From contig CAJTME010000003.1 in the NCBI GenBank assembly GCA_910577315.1, positions 62,001 through 126,000 of the forward strand: 64,000 bases of DNA, read 5' to 3'. Both the position numbers and the translations under genes were made by a program. Of the stretch, positions 6,601 to 15,503 are shown piece after piece; position 1 is the first letter of the stretch; the number at the start of each line of letters is the position of its first letter. Source of the DNA: an uncultured Muribaculaceae bacterium (GTDB lineage Bacteria; Bacteroidota; Bacteroidia; Bacteroidales; Muribaculaceae). Below the pieces are notes generated by a model. That model ran no database searches. It saw nothing but the letters and a program-made list of their open reading frames with translations, and was not told the origin of the DNA.

Positions 6601-9357
6601 TCAATGAGCCTCCAGCCAGTTGTCGCCGACGCCGCTCGACACCTCAAGGCGCACATTGCCGCTGTAAGCATGTTCCATCCTGTCGGTAACGAGAGCCTGC
6701 AATTCGGCAAGTTCGTCGGGGAACACGTTGAAAATCAATTCATCGTGAACCTGTATAATCATGCGCGAGCGCAGGCCGCGGCGCCGTATCTCGCGGTCAA
6801 TGTCAATCATCGCAATCTTTATGATGTCGGCTGCCGAGCCCTGCAATGGAGCATTTACGGCGTTACGCTCGGCCCAGCCCCGCAGGCCGGCATTGCGCGA
6901 GTTGATGTCGGGCAGGAAACGTTTGCGCCCCTTCACGGTGGTCACAAAACCTTTTTCGCGGGCTCCCTCGATACATTCCTGCATATAGGACTGAATCCTG
7001 GGGTAGGTTTTCATATAGTTTTCGATCAGCTCCTTGGCCTCGGCGCGGGGAATCGACAGTCGTTCCGAGAGGCCGAACGCCGATATGCCGTAGATGATGC
7101 CGAAGTTGGCGGTCTTGGCACGGCGGCGCTGGTCGTCGGTAACCTCCTCAATCGGCAGGTGATAGATTTTGGCGGCAGTGGCGCGGTGAATGTCCTTGCC
7201 TTCGTTGAAGGCTTCGACCATATCGGGGTCGCCGCTTATGTCGGCAATGAGCCTCAGCTCGATTTGGGAATAGTCGGCCGAAAGTATCAGGCAGCCCGGA
7301 TCGGCGATGAACGCGCGGCGAATCTCGCGGCCATCCTCGGTGCGGATGGGGATGTTCTGGAGATTGGGGTTGGTTGAGGATATGCGGCCAGTGGCGGTGA
7401 CAATCTGGTTGAATGTGGTGTGGATTTTGCCCGTGCGCGGGTTTATCAGCGCGGGCAGTGCATCGACATAGGTCGCCAGAAGCTTGCGCAGGCCGCGGAT
7501 GTCGAGTATGAGTTCCACAATTGGGTGCTGACGGGCGTATTTTTCAAGCACCTCCTCGGTCGTGCTCCATGCGCCGCGTTTTGTCTTCTTGGCCTTGGGG
7601 TCGATTTGAAGGCGCTCGAAAAGCACCTCGCCCACCTGCATCGGCGAGCCGACGTTGAACGCAGTCCCGGCCATCTCATAGGCCCGTGCCTCGAGTTCGG
7701 AAAGCCGGGTGGTGAGCTTGCGCGACAGCTCGTGCAGCTCGCGCACGTCGATGCGCACGCCCTCCCATTCCATGCCGGCCAACACCGGGATAAACGGACT
7801 CTCGATTTCATCATACAGCTTCATCAGCTCTTCCTTTTCAAGAGCTGACGACAGCAGCGGCATGAGTTTCAAGGCAAGGGCGGCACGTTCGCCGGCGCCT
7901 ACGGCTGCCTCCTCGGGCGACATGGGACGCACTTTCTTGCGCTCGGTTGCCGTGAGGTCGTAATCAGCGGTCTTGTACCTGAGAAAAGCAAACGCCACGG
8001 TGGGCAGGTCGTGTTTCATCTCGGGTGAGAGCAAATAATGCGCCACCGACGTGTCAAACCACCTGGCCGTCCACATTATATTGACACGGCGCATCAGCAC
8101 CATGTCGCGCTTCACATCGTGACTGACCAGTATCAGTTCAGGCGCAGAAAACAGCGGGGCTATGAGAGTGAGCATATCGGCACGCTCCTGCTCGAAATCG
8201 GGCATGGGAATGTAAGCGGCCTCATCGCCAAACGCCACCGCTATGCCGCGCAGCTCGGCCGTCATGGCGTCTTCGCCGGTAGCCTCCACGCTCACACCAG
8301 CCTCAGACGCGGCGCAAGCGCGTTCAATAAGTTGTGCCACCTCGGCGGGATCATCCACGACGCGGGTGGGAATGGACGGTGCGAGTTCGGAGGCCGGATT
8401 GTCCTCGGCCGGGACGCCCTCTGCATCATAATCATCGAAAAGCGAGCCAAGGGCCGGGGCTGGAGCCTGGGCCACGGGCTGCTTAGCCATGAACCGCGCC
8501 GCCATGGTCTTGAATTCAAGCTCGTTGAATATCTTCAACAGGGCATCCACGTCGGGTTCGGTGCGGCGCAGGCTGTCGGGGTCTATGTCGAGCGGGACAT
8601 CGGTCTTGATGGTGACGAGAAATTTCGAGAACCTTATCTGCTCGGCATTGGTCTCTATCTTTGTCTTCAAGGCTCCTTTGAGTGACGAGACATTGTCAAG
8701 CATGTTCTCGACCGAGCCCCATTCCTTTATGAGTTTGGCCGCGGTTTTCTCGCCAACGCCCGGACATCCGGGAACGTTGTCGCTCGCATCGCCCTCGAGG
8801 GCCAGTAGGTCGATTACCTGCGACGTACGGTCGATTCCATAGCGCTCGCACACCTGTTCGGGTCCCCTTATCTCAAATCCCTGGCCGCGCAACGAAGGGC
8901 GGTACATGAACACCTTCGGCGTCACCAGCTGGCCGTAGTCCTTGTCAGGCGTCATCATATATGTCGTGAAGCCCTCGGCTTCGGCGCGGCGCGACAAGGT
9001 GCCTATGACATCATCGGCCTCATAGCCGGGAATTTCTATCACCGGAATACGGTAGGCCTCGAGTATGCGCTTTATATAGGGGATTGAAAGAGTTATGTCC
9101 TCGGGCTGCTTGTCGCGCTGGGCCTTGTAGTCGGGATATGCGTCGTGGCGGAACGTATGGCCGCCGGCGGGGTCGAAACACACGGCCATGTATCCCGGCT
9201 CTTCCTTTTTGAGCACTTCCTCGAGCGTGTTGCAGAAGCCGAACACAGCCGAGGTATTGAAGCCGGTAGAGGTGACGCGCGGCGAGCGCACCAATGCGTA
9301 ATAGGCCCTGTAAATCAAGGCATACGCATCGAGCAGAAACAATTTTTTCTCTTCCAT
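6601..9357 (-). CDS. polA: DNA polymerase I with apparently degenerate 3'-5' exonuclease domain
   Basis: 918 residues. N-terminal 5'-3' exonuclease (about 1-290) with DAYALIYRAYYA and the helix-hairpin-helix GCPGVGEKTAAKL. A 3'-5' exonuclease-like region follows (about 330-520). The polymerase domain (about 520-918) has motif A DYSQIELR, motif B RRRAKTANFGIIYG and motif C QVHDELIF. In the exonuclease region the usual DTET motif aligns with SVEA near residue 354, losing the first catalytic Asp. The usual YxxxD motif aligns with VGAGE near 487, while an Asp in DVKRD remains. Proofreading is therefore probably lost or weak, whereas polymerase and 5' nuclease motifs look intact. Its promoter overlaps that of ispF. 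Confidence 0.96.
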   Translation of the reverse strand: MEEKKLFLLDAYALIYRAYYALVRSPRVTSTGFNTSAVFGFCNTLEEVLKKEEPGYMAVCFDPAGGHTFRHDAYPDYKAQRDKQPEDITLSIPYIKRILEAYRIPVIEIPGYEADDVIGTLSRRAEAEGFTTYMMTPDKDYGQLVTPKVFMYRPSLRGQGFEIRGPEQVCERYGIDRTSQVIDLLALEGDASDNVPGCPGVGEKTAAKLIKEWGSVENMLDNVSSLKGALKTKIETNAEQIRFSKFLVTIKTDVPLDIDPDSLRRTEPDVDALLKIFNELEFKTMAARFMAKQPVAQAPAPALGSLFDDYDAEGVPAEDNPASELAPSIPTRVVDDPAEVAQLIERACAASEAGVSVEATGEDAMTAELRGIAVAFGDEAAYIPMPDFEQERADMLTLIAPLFSAPELILVSHDVKRDMVLMRRVNIMWTARWFDTSVAHYLLSPEMKHDLPTVAFAFLRYKTADYDLTATERKKVRPMSPEEAAVGAGERAALALKLMPLLSSALEKEELMKLYDEIESPFIPVLAGMEWEGVRIDVRELHELSRKLTTRLSELEARAYEMAGTAFNVGSPMQVGEVLFERLQIDPKAKKTKRGAWSTTEEVLEKYARQHPIVELILDIRGLRKLLATYVDALPALINPRTGKIHTTFNQIVTATGRISSTNPNLQNIPIRTEDGREIRRAFIADPGCLILSADYSQIELRLIADISGDPDMVEAFNEGKDIHRATAAKIYHLPIEEVTDDQRRRAKTANFGIIYGISAFGLSERLSIPRAEAKELIENYMKTYPRIQSYMQECIEGAREKGFVTTVKGRKRFLPDINSRNAGLRGWAERNAVNAPLQGSAADIIKIAMIDIDREIRRRGLRSRMIIQVHDELIFNVFPDELAELQALVTDRMEHAYSGNVRLEVSSGVGDNWLEAH

Positions 9358-9384
9358 ATCGAATCAGGAACAATTTTAATGATA

Positions 9385-9392
9385 CAAATATA
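9385..9392 (-). promoter_or_regulatory. Bacteroidetes -7 promoter box for polA
   Basis: On the minus strand the bases read TATATTTG, matching TAnnTTTG, about 28 bases upstream of the polA ATG. It lies 23 bases from the oppositely oriented ispF box. Confidence 0.5.
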
Positions 9393-9415
9393 ACTCAATT
9401 TTTCCGATTTTTAGC

Positions 9416-9423
9416 TACATTTG
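9416..9423 (+). promoter_or_regulatory. Bacteroidetes -7 promoter box for ispF
   Basis: TACATTTG followed by C, a good TAnnTTTG match. The predicted transcript start is about 9430, so the earlier in-frame TTG at 9421 cannot be the start codon and the ATG at 9442 is preferred. Confidence 0.6.
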
Positions 9424-9441
9424 CATCAAAACAGATTATAT

Positions 9442-9942
9442 ATGCCCAACATACCATTCCGCATCGGCTCGGGCTTTGATGTCCACCGCCTTGTCGAAGG
9501 CCGCAAATGCATAGTCTGCGGCGTTGAGATTCCATACGAACGCGGCCTGCTCGGCCACTCTGACGCCGACGTGGCGCTCCATGCCCTGACCGACGCGCTG
9601 CTCGGAGCCGCCGCCCTCGGCGACATCGGCGCTCATTTTCCCGACACCGACCCCAAATGGGAAGGCGCCGACTCGCGCAAACTGCTGCGTGGCGCGCTTG
9701 AAATCATAGCCGCCCACGGCCTCGAACCTGTGAACGTTGACATAACCGTCATTGCCCAGGCGCCAAAGATGCTGCCTTTCATTCAGCAAATGCGCCGCAA
9801 CGTGGCCGAGGACCTGGGGTTGCCGATTGACTGCGTGAGCGTAAAGGCCACCACAACCGAACGGCTCGGTTTCACAGGCCGCGGCGAAGGAATCGCAGCC
9901 CAGGCCGTGGCCCTTCTTACTTCCACTGCCCCACAAGCCTGA
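9442..9942 (+). CDS. ispF: 2-C-methyl-D-erythritol 2,4-cyclodiphosphate synthase
   Basis: 166 residues, the standard IspF length. IGSGFDVHRL gives the zinc-binding Asp-x-His near the N-terminus, GHSDADVALHALTDA gives the third zinc ligand region, GDIGAHFPDTD is the substrate loop, and KATTTERLGFTGRGEGIAA is the cytidine-binding C-terminal motif. It forms 2-C-methyl-D-erythritol 2,4-cyclodiphosphate in the MEP isoprenoid pathway as a cytoplasmic trimer. The start at 9442 is set by the promoter box at 9416-9423. Its last 26 bases overlap the convergent DUF1573 gene. Confidence 0.97.
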   Translation: MPNIPFRIGSGFDVHRLVEGRKCIVCGVEIPYERGLLGHSDADVALHALTDALLGAAALGDIGAHFPDTDPKWEGADSRKLLRGALEIIAAHGLEPVNVDITVIAQAPKMLPFIQQMRRNVAEDLGLPIDCVSVKATTTERLGFTGRGEGIAAQAVALLTSTAPQA

Positions 9943-10981
9943 TTGTGTAGGAGGGGTGCAGGGGGTCGTTGGTGATGACGACCAGGCGGGAGTTCAACAG
10001 GCCGCCGGTCTGCACCGACGGATCAACCGTCACCTCGATGTCGGTTTTCTTGCCTTTCTTGACGGTCATTGCCTTGGCCTTGGCCGTCACGCCGGGATCC
10101 GCCGAATATATGCGGCGTATTTCCAGATTGTTTTTTCCGGCATTGCTCAGCGTGAAAGAACGGCTTACCGGCTCGCCTGCGCGGTCAACCAGTCCGAAAT
10201 CGACCGTCTCGGTCTCAGGCACGGCAATCGGCGCCTTTGCCATTTTGTCAGGGTCAAGTTTAGAGAAGTCCTCGTTGACAATCACGGTCATCGGCAGGGA
10301 GTACACCTCGCCACCGACAGGCGAAATCGACACAGAGTCCTCCACAAGTCCGTAAAGGGGACATTTGGCCGAGTTGACATAGGCAATCAATGTCGCCTGC
10401 TCGCCGGGAGGGGTAACCTCGGGCGCCACGACAATATCGACATATGCCGGCTTGCGCACGACCTTTATCTTCAATGAATCGGCCGACTGGTTGTAGCCCT
10501 CGAAATATACCGTCTTGAGGCGGCCTTTAACCACCTCGCCCATCATCATGCCGTTGTGGGCGAGTTTCAGCGGACCGAAATCGACCGGATAGCGGCGCGA
10601 CACCGTCGCTCCGGCACCGATTACAACACCGGCGATGTCAAGTCGCGTCTTGCGCGGCACCGTGTTGGTCTCGACATATATCTGCTTGCTGAACCTGCCC
10701 GGGCGTCCCTGGGGGTCGAAGGCCACCGAGATATAGGCGGTGTCGCCCGGAGCGATGGGCTCGGCCTGATAACGCGGGCTGGTGCAGCCGCATGTGGCGC
10801 GGGCTGAGGTAATTGCCAGCGGTTCGGTGCCGACATTGACAATCGGGAACTCGCACGTCACCTTGCCGGACTCCTCGTCAAACGCGCCGAAATCATACTT
10901 GGTGAAGGGGAAAAAAGCCTTGGGCTGTCCCGACGCGGCCACCGCCGCCATCAGGGCAAATATCAGCATAAAGTGTTTCAT
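9917..10981 (-). CDS. DUF1573-domain secreted protein
   Basis: 354 residues with a signal peptide (MKHFMLIFALMAAVAASG) predicted to be cut before Gln. The first DUF1573 domain (about 25-125) contains FPFTKYDFGAF, VTCEFPIVNVG and the diagnostic ATCGCTSP followed by PGDTAYISVAFDPQGRPG. A second, Cys-less copy occupies about 255-354 (VDFGLVDRAGEPVSRSFTLSNAG, VVITNDPLHPSYTIRLVG). The fold is an Ig-like periplasmic domain; its role is not established. It overlaps the 3' end of ispF tail to tail by 26 bases. Confidence 0.85.
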   Translation of the reverse strand: MKHFMLIFALMAAVAASGQPKAFFPFTKYDFGAFDEESGKVTCEFPIVNVGTEPLAITSARATCGCTSPRYQAEPIAPGDTAYISVAFDPQGRPGRFSKQIYVETNTVPRKTRLDIAGVVIGAGATVSRRYPVDFGPLKLAHNGMMMGEVVKGRLKTVYFEGYNQSADSLKIKVVRKPAYVDIVVAPEVTPPGEQATLIAYVNSAKCPLYGLVEDSVSISPVGGEVYSLPMTVIVNEDFSKLDPDKMAKAPIAVPETETVDFGLVDRAGEPVSRSFTLSNAGKNNLEIRRIYSADPGVTAKAKAMTVKKGKKTDIEVTVDPSVQTGGLLNSRLVVITNDPLHPSYTIRLVGQWK

Positions 10982-11004
10982 CCCGCAAAATTAGCAATAA
11001 TTTT

Positions 11005-11970
11005 TCAATTATATGCCAACCCTACGTTGTCGACGCGGAGGGTGAGGCCGGGTGTACCTACATAGGGCTCGCCCGAGGCGGCCGAGAACATCACTATGAT
11101 ATGGGTCGGAGTGGCGTCGGGAGCGTCCCAGCCCACTTCCTGCACAGGAACCATCTTGCCCTTTGAGTTGCGGGCGTAATAGCTGCTGGCCTTGGGGATG
11201 AGCTTCATCGCGGGGGTATAGCAGGCATCCTTGGTGATGTCGCCGTAATGCACATGCAGATGATGTTTAGGAACCCAGCCCGAAGTCGATTTTGAAAGCA
11301 GCTCGTGGCCGGTACCGACACGCTTGGCATACAGGTTGCCGTCGGCATCCTCCCAGCGGCGCTGCAACAGAATAACCACCTCGGCATTGTCATGGCCCTT
11401 CATCGTGCGTTTTTTCGAGAATCCCGATGAATAGACGCGCTCGTTGGTGGCCGGAATCTCGAGTTCATAATCATACACGAGGGCATCGGGGCGTTTGGTG
11501 AACGGCACGCCCATCTCCATCTTGGTATAAGGGTCGGATGTGCTTTTGATGGGCTCGAGCATCTTACCGAGGAATATCGTACCGGCCACGAGGACATCCA
11601 CGTTTATGAGCCCGAGGGCCTTGCAGCTCTCAATCTGCGTGCATAGCTTGGCGCACTTTCCTGTTCCATGCTTGTCGGGGAAAACGGCATTGGAGGTCTT
11701 TGTCACTCCGGCCACCTTCGCCATAACGTTTGATGTCGCCCAGGGCGAACCGCCTTTTGGCGTATATGCCTGGCTACCGTTGACGGTGGCCGTGGGCCCT
11801 ATCGCATAGACCTGCTTTGTCTTGCCGCCTATTATGCCGCTTTCCTTTATATTGCGGGTTACCCATTGGTCCATATCGCCATATTTGATAGGCTCAAAAG
11901 TCTCGGCACTTGCCGTCAATAAGGTTACGGTCAATGGCAACAAAAGGGTATGGAGTCGTTTGGTTTTCAT
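11005..11970 (-). CDS. PCMD-domain secreted protein
   Basis: 321 residues. A signal peptide (MKTKRLHTLLLPLTVTLLTASA) is followed by a PCMD (putative carbohydrate metabolism) domain. Typical elements are FEPIKYGDMDQWVTRNIKES near the start, the central Y-x-Y-E-L-E-IPATNERVYSSGFS region, and the C-terminal ATPTHIIVMFSAASGEPYVGTPGLTLRVDNVGLAY. Such proteins are secreted and often sit near glycan-use genes in Bacteroidetes, but no enzymatic role is proven. There is no lipobox, so it is probably periplasmic or outer-surface. Confidence 0.8.
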   Translation of the reverse strand: MKTKRLHTLLLPLTVTLLTASAETFEPIKYGDMDQWVTRNIKESGIIGGKTKQVYAIGPTATVNGSQAYTPKGGSPWATSNVMAKVAGVTKTSNAVFPDKHGTGKCAKLCTQIESCKALGLINVDVLVAGTIFLGKMLEPIKSTSDPYTKMEMGVPFTKRPDALVYDYELEIPATNERVYSSGFSKKRTMKGHDNAEVVILLQRRWEDADGNLYAKRVGTGHELLSKSTSGWVPKHHLHVHYGDITKDACYTPAMKLIPKASSYYARNSKGKMVPVQEVGWDAPDATPTHIIVMFSAASGEPYVGTPGLTLRVDNVGLAYN

Positions 11971-12101
11971 ATCGGAGGATTAAATTTAAAAGATTTGTAA
12001 TAGTTTTGTAACTTCAAAATATACAACAATGACACCCCTCAAAAGGTCGTCGGCTTTCCAACTTATCCGCCGAAAAGTCCAACATTTAAAAATTTTTCAC
12101 T

Positions 12102-12109
12102 AACTTTGC
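12102..12109 (+). promoter_or_regulatory. Bacteroidetes -7 promoter box for the B12 uptake operon
   Basis: TAACTTTG matches TAnnTTTG and lies immediately before the riboswitch, so transcription would begin at about 12115 with the aptamer at the 5' end of the mRNA. Confidence 0.65.
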
Positions 12110-12111
12110 GC

Positions 12112-12290
12112 AGCCAAGGCAAGGCAATCCGGTGAGAACCCGGAACAGTACCCGCTACTGTAAATCCCCCTACCCCGGGGATGAGTCAGAAAACTTGCAG
12201 GCAAAATTTTCGCATCCGACAGCCGACGGGACTATTGGCTTCGCCCACCACGATTCACATTTCCCGTTTCCAGAAGGCTGACGTTGCATC
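12112..12290 (+). promoter_or_regulatory. Cobalamin (adenosylcobalamin-class) riboswitch
   Basis: The core, about 12112-12203, has the conserved order of a cobalamin aptamer. A CCGGTGAGAACCCGG stem (12129-12143) is followed by ACAGTACCCGCTACTGTAA (12145-12163), a variable CCCC-rich hairpin, and the B12-box segment GAGTCAGAAAACTTGC (12183-12198). The remaining bases to about 12290 would hold the expression platform, 40 bases before the ATG at 12331. High B12 is expected to switch off the downstream BtuG/BtuB genes. The exact pairing of the expression platform was not resolved by eye. Confidence 0.92.
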
Positions 12291-12330
12291 CCGACCAGAA
12301 CATTTGTAACCTTCAACCATAACAAATCAC

Positions 12331-13428
12331 ATGCAACACAGCTATTTATCAAAATTCTTAAAAAACACTGCCTGCATCGCTATGATGGCCCTGGCCGCAT
12401 GCGCCCTGCCGGCATGCTCTGACAACGACGAGCCGGAACCCGTCATCCAACCGACCGCATCGGGCCTGTTCATCGTCAACGAAGGCAACTACGGCGCAGG
12501 AAACGCCACCCTATCGTATTTCTCGCCCGAAACCAACACGGTTGCCCAGGAAGTATTCTACCGTGCCAACGACGCCCGCCTCGGCGACGTTGCCAACTCG
12601 ATGACCATCCACGACAAGCTGGGCTGGGTGGTCGTGAACGGCTCGAACGTGGTGTTCGCCATCGCTGCCGACACCTATGTTGAGAAAGGCCGCATCTCGA
12701 CCGGCCTGACCTCGCCCCGCTGGATGCACTTCATCAGCGACGAAAAGGCATACGTGACGCAGATGTACGACAACCGCATCGCCATCGTCAACCCCAAAAC
12801 CTATTCCGTGACCGGCTACATCGACGTGCCCGGCCAGGAAGCATCGACCGGCTCGACCGAGATGATGGTGCAGGTGGGCAAATATGTCTACGTAAACTGC
12901 TGGAGCTACCAGAAGACCATCATCCGCATCGACACCGACACCGACAAGGTTGACGCCACCCTCGAGGTGGGCGTACAGCCCAAGTCGATGGTGCTCGACC
13001 GCGACAACAACCTTTGGGTGCTCACCGACGGCGGCGGCTGGGACGGCAACCCCGTGGGCTACGAGGCTCCCTCGCTGGTAAAGGTAAACACCCGCGATTT
13101 CACCGTGGCAATGAAGCTTGAGATGAATCTAGGCGACTACACTCCCACCCTTGCCATCAACGGCACCCGCGACCGCCTGTACTGGATTCAGAACGACGTC
13201 TACACCATGCCCATCACCTCGACCGAACTCCCCGCCACTCCCGTCATCCGCTCGAACGGCAACTACTATTACGGCCTCACAATCGACCCCGAACGCGGCG
13301 ACATCTTCATCGCCGACGCCGTGGATTACGTCCAGAACGGCCGTCTGCTCCGCTACGACAGCGACGGCGCCTCAATCGGCACGGTCGCAACCGGCATCTG
13401 TCCCCACGCTTTCTGCTGGAAGAAATGA
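12331..13428 (+). CDS. btuG: BtuG-like surface lipoprotein, beta-propeller B12-binding protein
   Basis: 365 residues. The lipobox LPAC puts the lipidated Cys at 29, followed by SDNDEPE, an acidic stretch of the kind that sends Bacteroidetes lipoproteins to the cell surface. The body is a YncE/DUF5074-type seven-bladed propeller, with blades such as GLFIVNEGNYGAGNATLSYF, NRIAIVNPKTYSVTGYIDV, KTIIRIDTDTDKVDATLEVG and DIFIADAVDYVQNGRLLRYD. In Bacteroides, BtuG proteins of this type bind cobalamin very tightly and hand it to BtuB. The riboswitch upstream and the receptor gene downstream (ATGA overlap) support this assignment. Ligand specificity is inferred. Confidence 0.85.
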   Translation: MQHSYLSKFLKNTACIAMMALAACALPACSDNDEPEPVIQPTASGLFIVNEGNYGAGNATLSYFSPETNTVAQEVFYRANDARLGDVANSMTIHDKLGWVVVNGSNVVFAIAADTYVEKGRISTGLTSPRWMHFISDEKAYVTQMYDNRIAIVNPKTYSVTGYIDVPGQEASTGSTEMMVQVGKYVYVNCWSYQKTIIRIDTDTDKVDATLEVGVQPKSMVLDRDNNLWVLTDGGGWDGNPVGYEAPSLVKVNTRDFTVAMKLEMNLGDYTPTLAINGTRDRLYWIQNDVYTMPITSTELPATPVIRSNGNYYYGLTIDPERGDIFIADAVDYVQNGRLLRYDSDGASIGTVATGICPHAFCWKK

Positions 13429-15503
13429 ACCGTCAGCACAGAGCCGCCACACCAGGCATCCGCACGTCGGCATACATCCGCAAGTGTCTGCTGAGCGTGG
13501 CGGCTCTGCTGCCATGCCTGTTTTTCCCGACAGGCTCAACAGCCCAGTCCCCGACCCTGCTGCGCGGCATATCGGTGTCGGCGCGGCGGGTGGGCGACAT
13601 CGGCAAGGTTGAAAGCCGCATCGACTCATCGGCCCTGCGCGAGAGCGTGGCTCTTTCGCTGGCCGACGTACTGGGCTTCAACTCGGGACTGTATGTTAAG
13701 AATTATGGCCGCGCCACCCTGTCCACTGTAAATTTCAGGGGAACTTCCTCGTCGCACACGCAGGTTACCTGGAACGGCATGCGCATTTCCTCGCCCATGC
13801 TCGGCACCACCGATTTCTCGATGATACCGTCGTTCATGGTCGACAGGGCAGCCCTCGTCCACGGCTCGTCGAGCCTCGGCGAAGTTGGCGGCGGCATCGG
13901 CGGCCTGGTGAAGCTCTCGACCGGCTCTGCCGTTGAGAAAGAGGGCTTTTCGGGCCAGTATGTGCAGGGCGTTGGCCTCTGGCGCACTTTCGATGAGTTC
14001 ATGCGCCTGGCCTGGGGACGCGGACCCTGGCGCGCATCGGCGCGGGTGGCATATTCATCGTCGCGCAACGATTTTCCATATACCAACCATGACAAAAAGG
14101 ACATCGTATATGACGATGACTACAACATCATCGACTCATATCATCCGCGCGAACGCAACCGCTCGGGAGCGTTCAAGGATTTCCACGCGCTCGCATCGGC
14201 TTCCTATGACAGCGGCAACTCGGGCCGATGGGGTCTCGACGCATGGTACCTGAGCACAAACCGCGAGCTTCCGTTGCTCACGACCGACTATTCAGAGGAT
14301 AACAAATTCGAGAACCGCCAGCGCGAGCAGACCATCCGCGCCGTCGCCTCGTGGAACCGATTCTCGTCCACCACCAGCCTGAGCGCCCGCGCGGGATATG
14401 TCCACACATGGCTGGCCTATGACTACCGCCGCGAAATGTCGCAGACGGTGATGTCGACCCTCACCCGTTCGCGCAGCCACGTAAACACGTTCTACGCCCA
14501 TGCCGGTTGGAAACATTATCCTTCTCCAAAATGGCAGTTCGAGGCGTCGGCCGACCTGCACCATCATTCGGTGGACAGCCACGACTACGCATCCCTGCGG
14601 CCCGGCAATGCCGGAGACGAGGCCCTGCGCCACAGCCGCGCGGAACTGAGCGCGAGCGCTTCGGCAAAATGGCGTCCCACGCGCCGCATCGGCCTCGGCG
14701 CATTGCTGCGCGAGGAGGTTTTCGGCGACAAAGCGGCCGCGCCGGTGCCGGCTCTGTTTGCCGACGCCGTCCTATGGCCCGCCGCCAACCTCACGGCCAA
14801 ACTTTCGGGCTCGCGCAACTATCGCTTCCCCACCCTCAACGACCTTTACACCACTCCCGGCGGAAATCCCGAACTGCGTCCCGAACAGGGTTGGACCTAT
14901 GACGCCGGCCTTTCCGCCTCAACCGGGCAAGAAGGAGCATGGAAATTCTCGGCCGGCGCAAACTGGTTTGACTCCCGCATAACCGACTGGATTCAATGGC
15001 TTCCGTCGCCCAAGGGATTCTATGTGCCGCGCAACGTCAAGCAGGTCCATGCCTATGGCGTGGAGTCGGAAGCGGCGGTCGCCTTTTGGCTGCCCCGCGG
15101 ATGGATGCTCGACATTTCGGCCAACTACACATGGTCGGCCTCGATGAACTGCGGTGAGCCGGTCAACGACGGCGATATGAGCGTCGGTAAACAGCTCCCG
15201 TACATTCCACGCCACTCGGCATCGGCCGTGGCGCGCCTCAGCTGGCACGGCTGGGGACTCACCTACAAGATTCAGTTTTACTCCGAACGGTTCACGATGT
15301 CGAGCAACGAATCGACACTGACAGGGCACCTTCCGGCCTATTCCCTCAGCAACGCCGCCATCGAGAAAAGCCTGCGCATGGCCGGGCTCGACTGGCAGGC
15401 CAAACTCGCCGTCAACAACCTGTTCAACGCCGACTACCAGACCGTCCTCTCCCGCCCCATGCCCGGCATCAACTTTGAATTTTTCCTGTCCGTCTCTTTC
15501 TGA
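13425..15503 (+). CDS. btuB: BtuB-like TonB-dependent cobalamin receptor
   Basis: 692 residues: signal peptide (about 1-40, cut after STA before Gln), plug domain (about 50-165) with VALSLADVLGFNSGLYVKNYG and the following VHGSSSLGEVGGGIGG, then a beta-barrel ending in the aromatic FFLSVSF. The NYRFPTLNDLYTTPGGNPELRPEQG segment is a classic receptor motif near the C-terminal third. It lacks the N-terminal carboxypeptidase-like domain of SusC proteins, as expected for a vitamin receptor. It overlaps the BtuG-like gene by 4 bases and shares the cobalamin riboswitch. No inner-membrane BtuCDF genes are in the window. Confidence 0.9.
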   Translation: MNRQHRAATPGIRTSAYIRKCLLSVAALLPCLFFPTGSTAQSPTLLRGISVSARRVGDIGKVESRIDSSALRESVALSLADVLGFNSGLYVKNYGRATLSTVNFRGTSSSHTQVTWNGMRISSPMLGTTDFSMIPSFMVDRAALVHGSSSLGEVGGGIGGLVKLSTGSAVEKEGFSGQYVQGVGLWRTFDEFMRLAWGRGPWRASARVAYSSSRNDFPYTNHDKKDIVYDDDYNIIDSYHPRERNRSGAFKDFHALASASYDSGNSGRWGLDAWYLSTNRELPLLTTDYSEDNKFENRQREQTIRAVASWNRFSSTTSLSARAGYVHTWLAYDYRREMSQTVMSTLTRSRSHVNTFYAHAGWKHYPSPKWQFEASADLHHHSVDSHDYASLRPGNAGDEALRHSRAELSASASAKWRPTRRIGLGALLREEVFGDKAAAPVPALFADAVLWPAANLTAKLSGSRNYRFPTLNDLYTTPGGNPELRPEQGWTYDAGLSASTGQEGAWKFSAGANWFDSRITDWIQWLPSPKGFYVPRNVKQVHAYGVESEAAVAFWLPRGWMLDISANYTWSASMNCGEPVNDGDMSVGKQLPYIPRHSASAVARLSWHGWGLTYKIQFYSERFTMSSNESTLTGHLPAYSLSNAAIEKSLRMAGLDWQAKLAVNNLFNADYQTVLSRPMPGINFEFFLSVSF

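Noticed and set aside
9421..9441. TTG start for ispF at 9421
   Set aside because: This TTG is part of the -7 promoter box, upstream of the likely transcript start; ATG 9442 gives the standard N-terminus.
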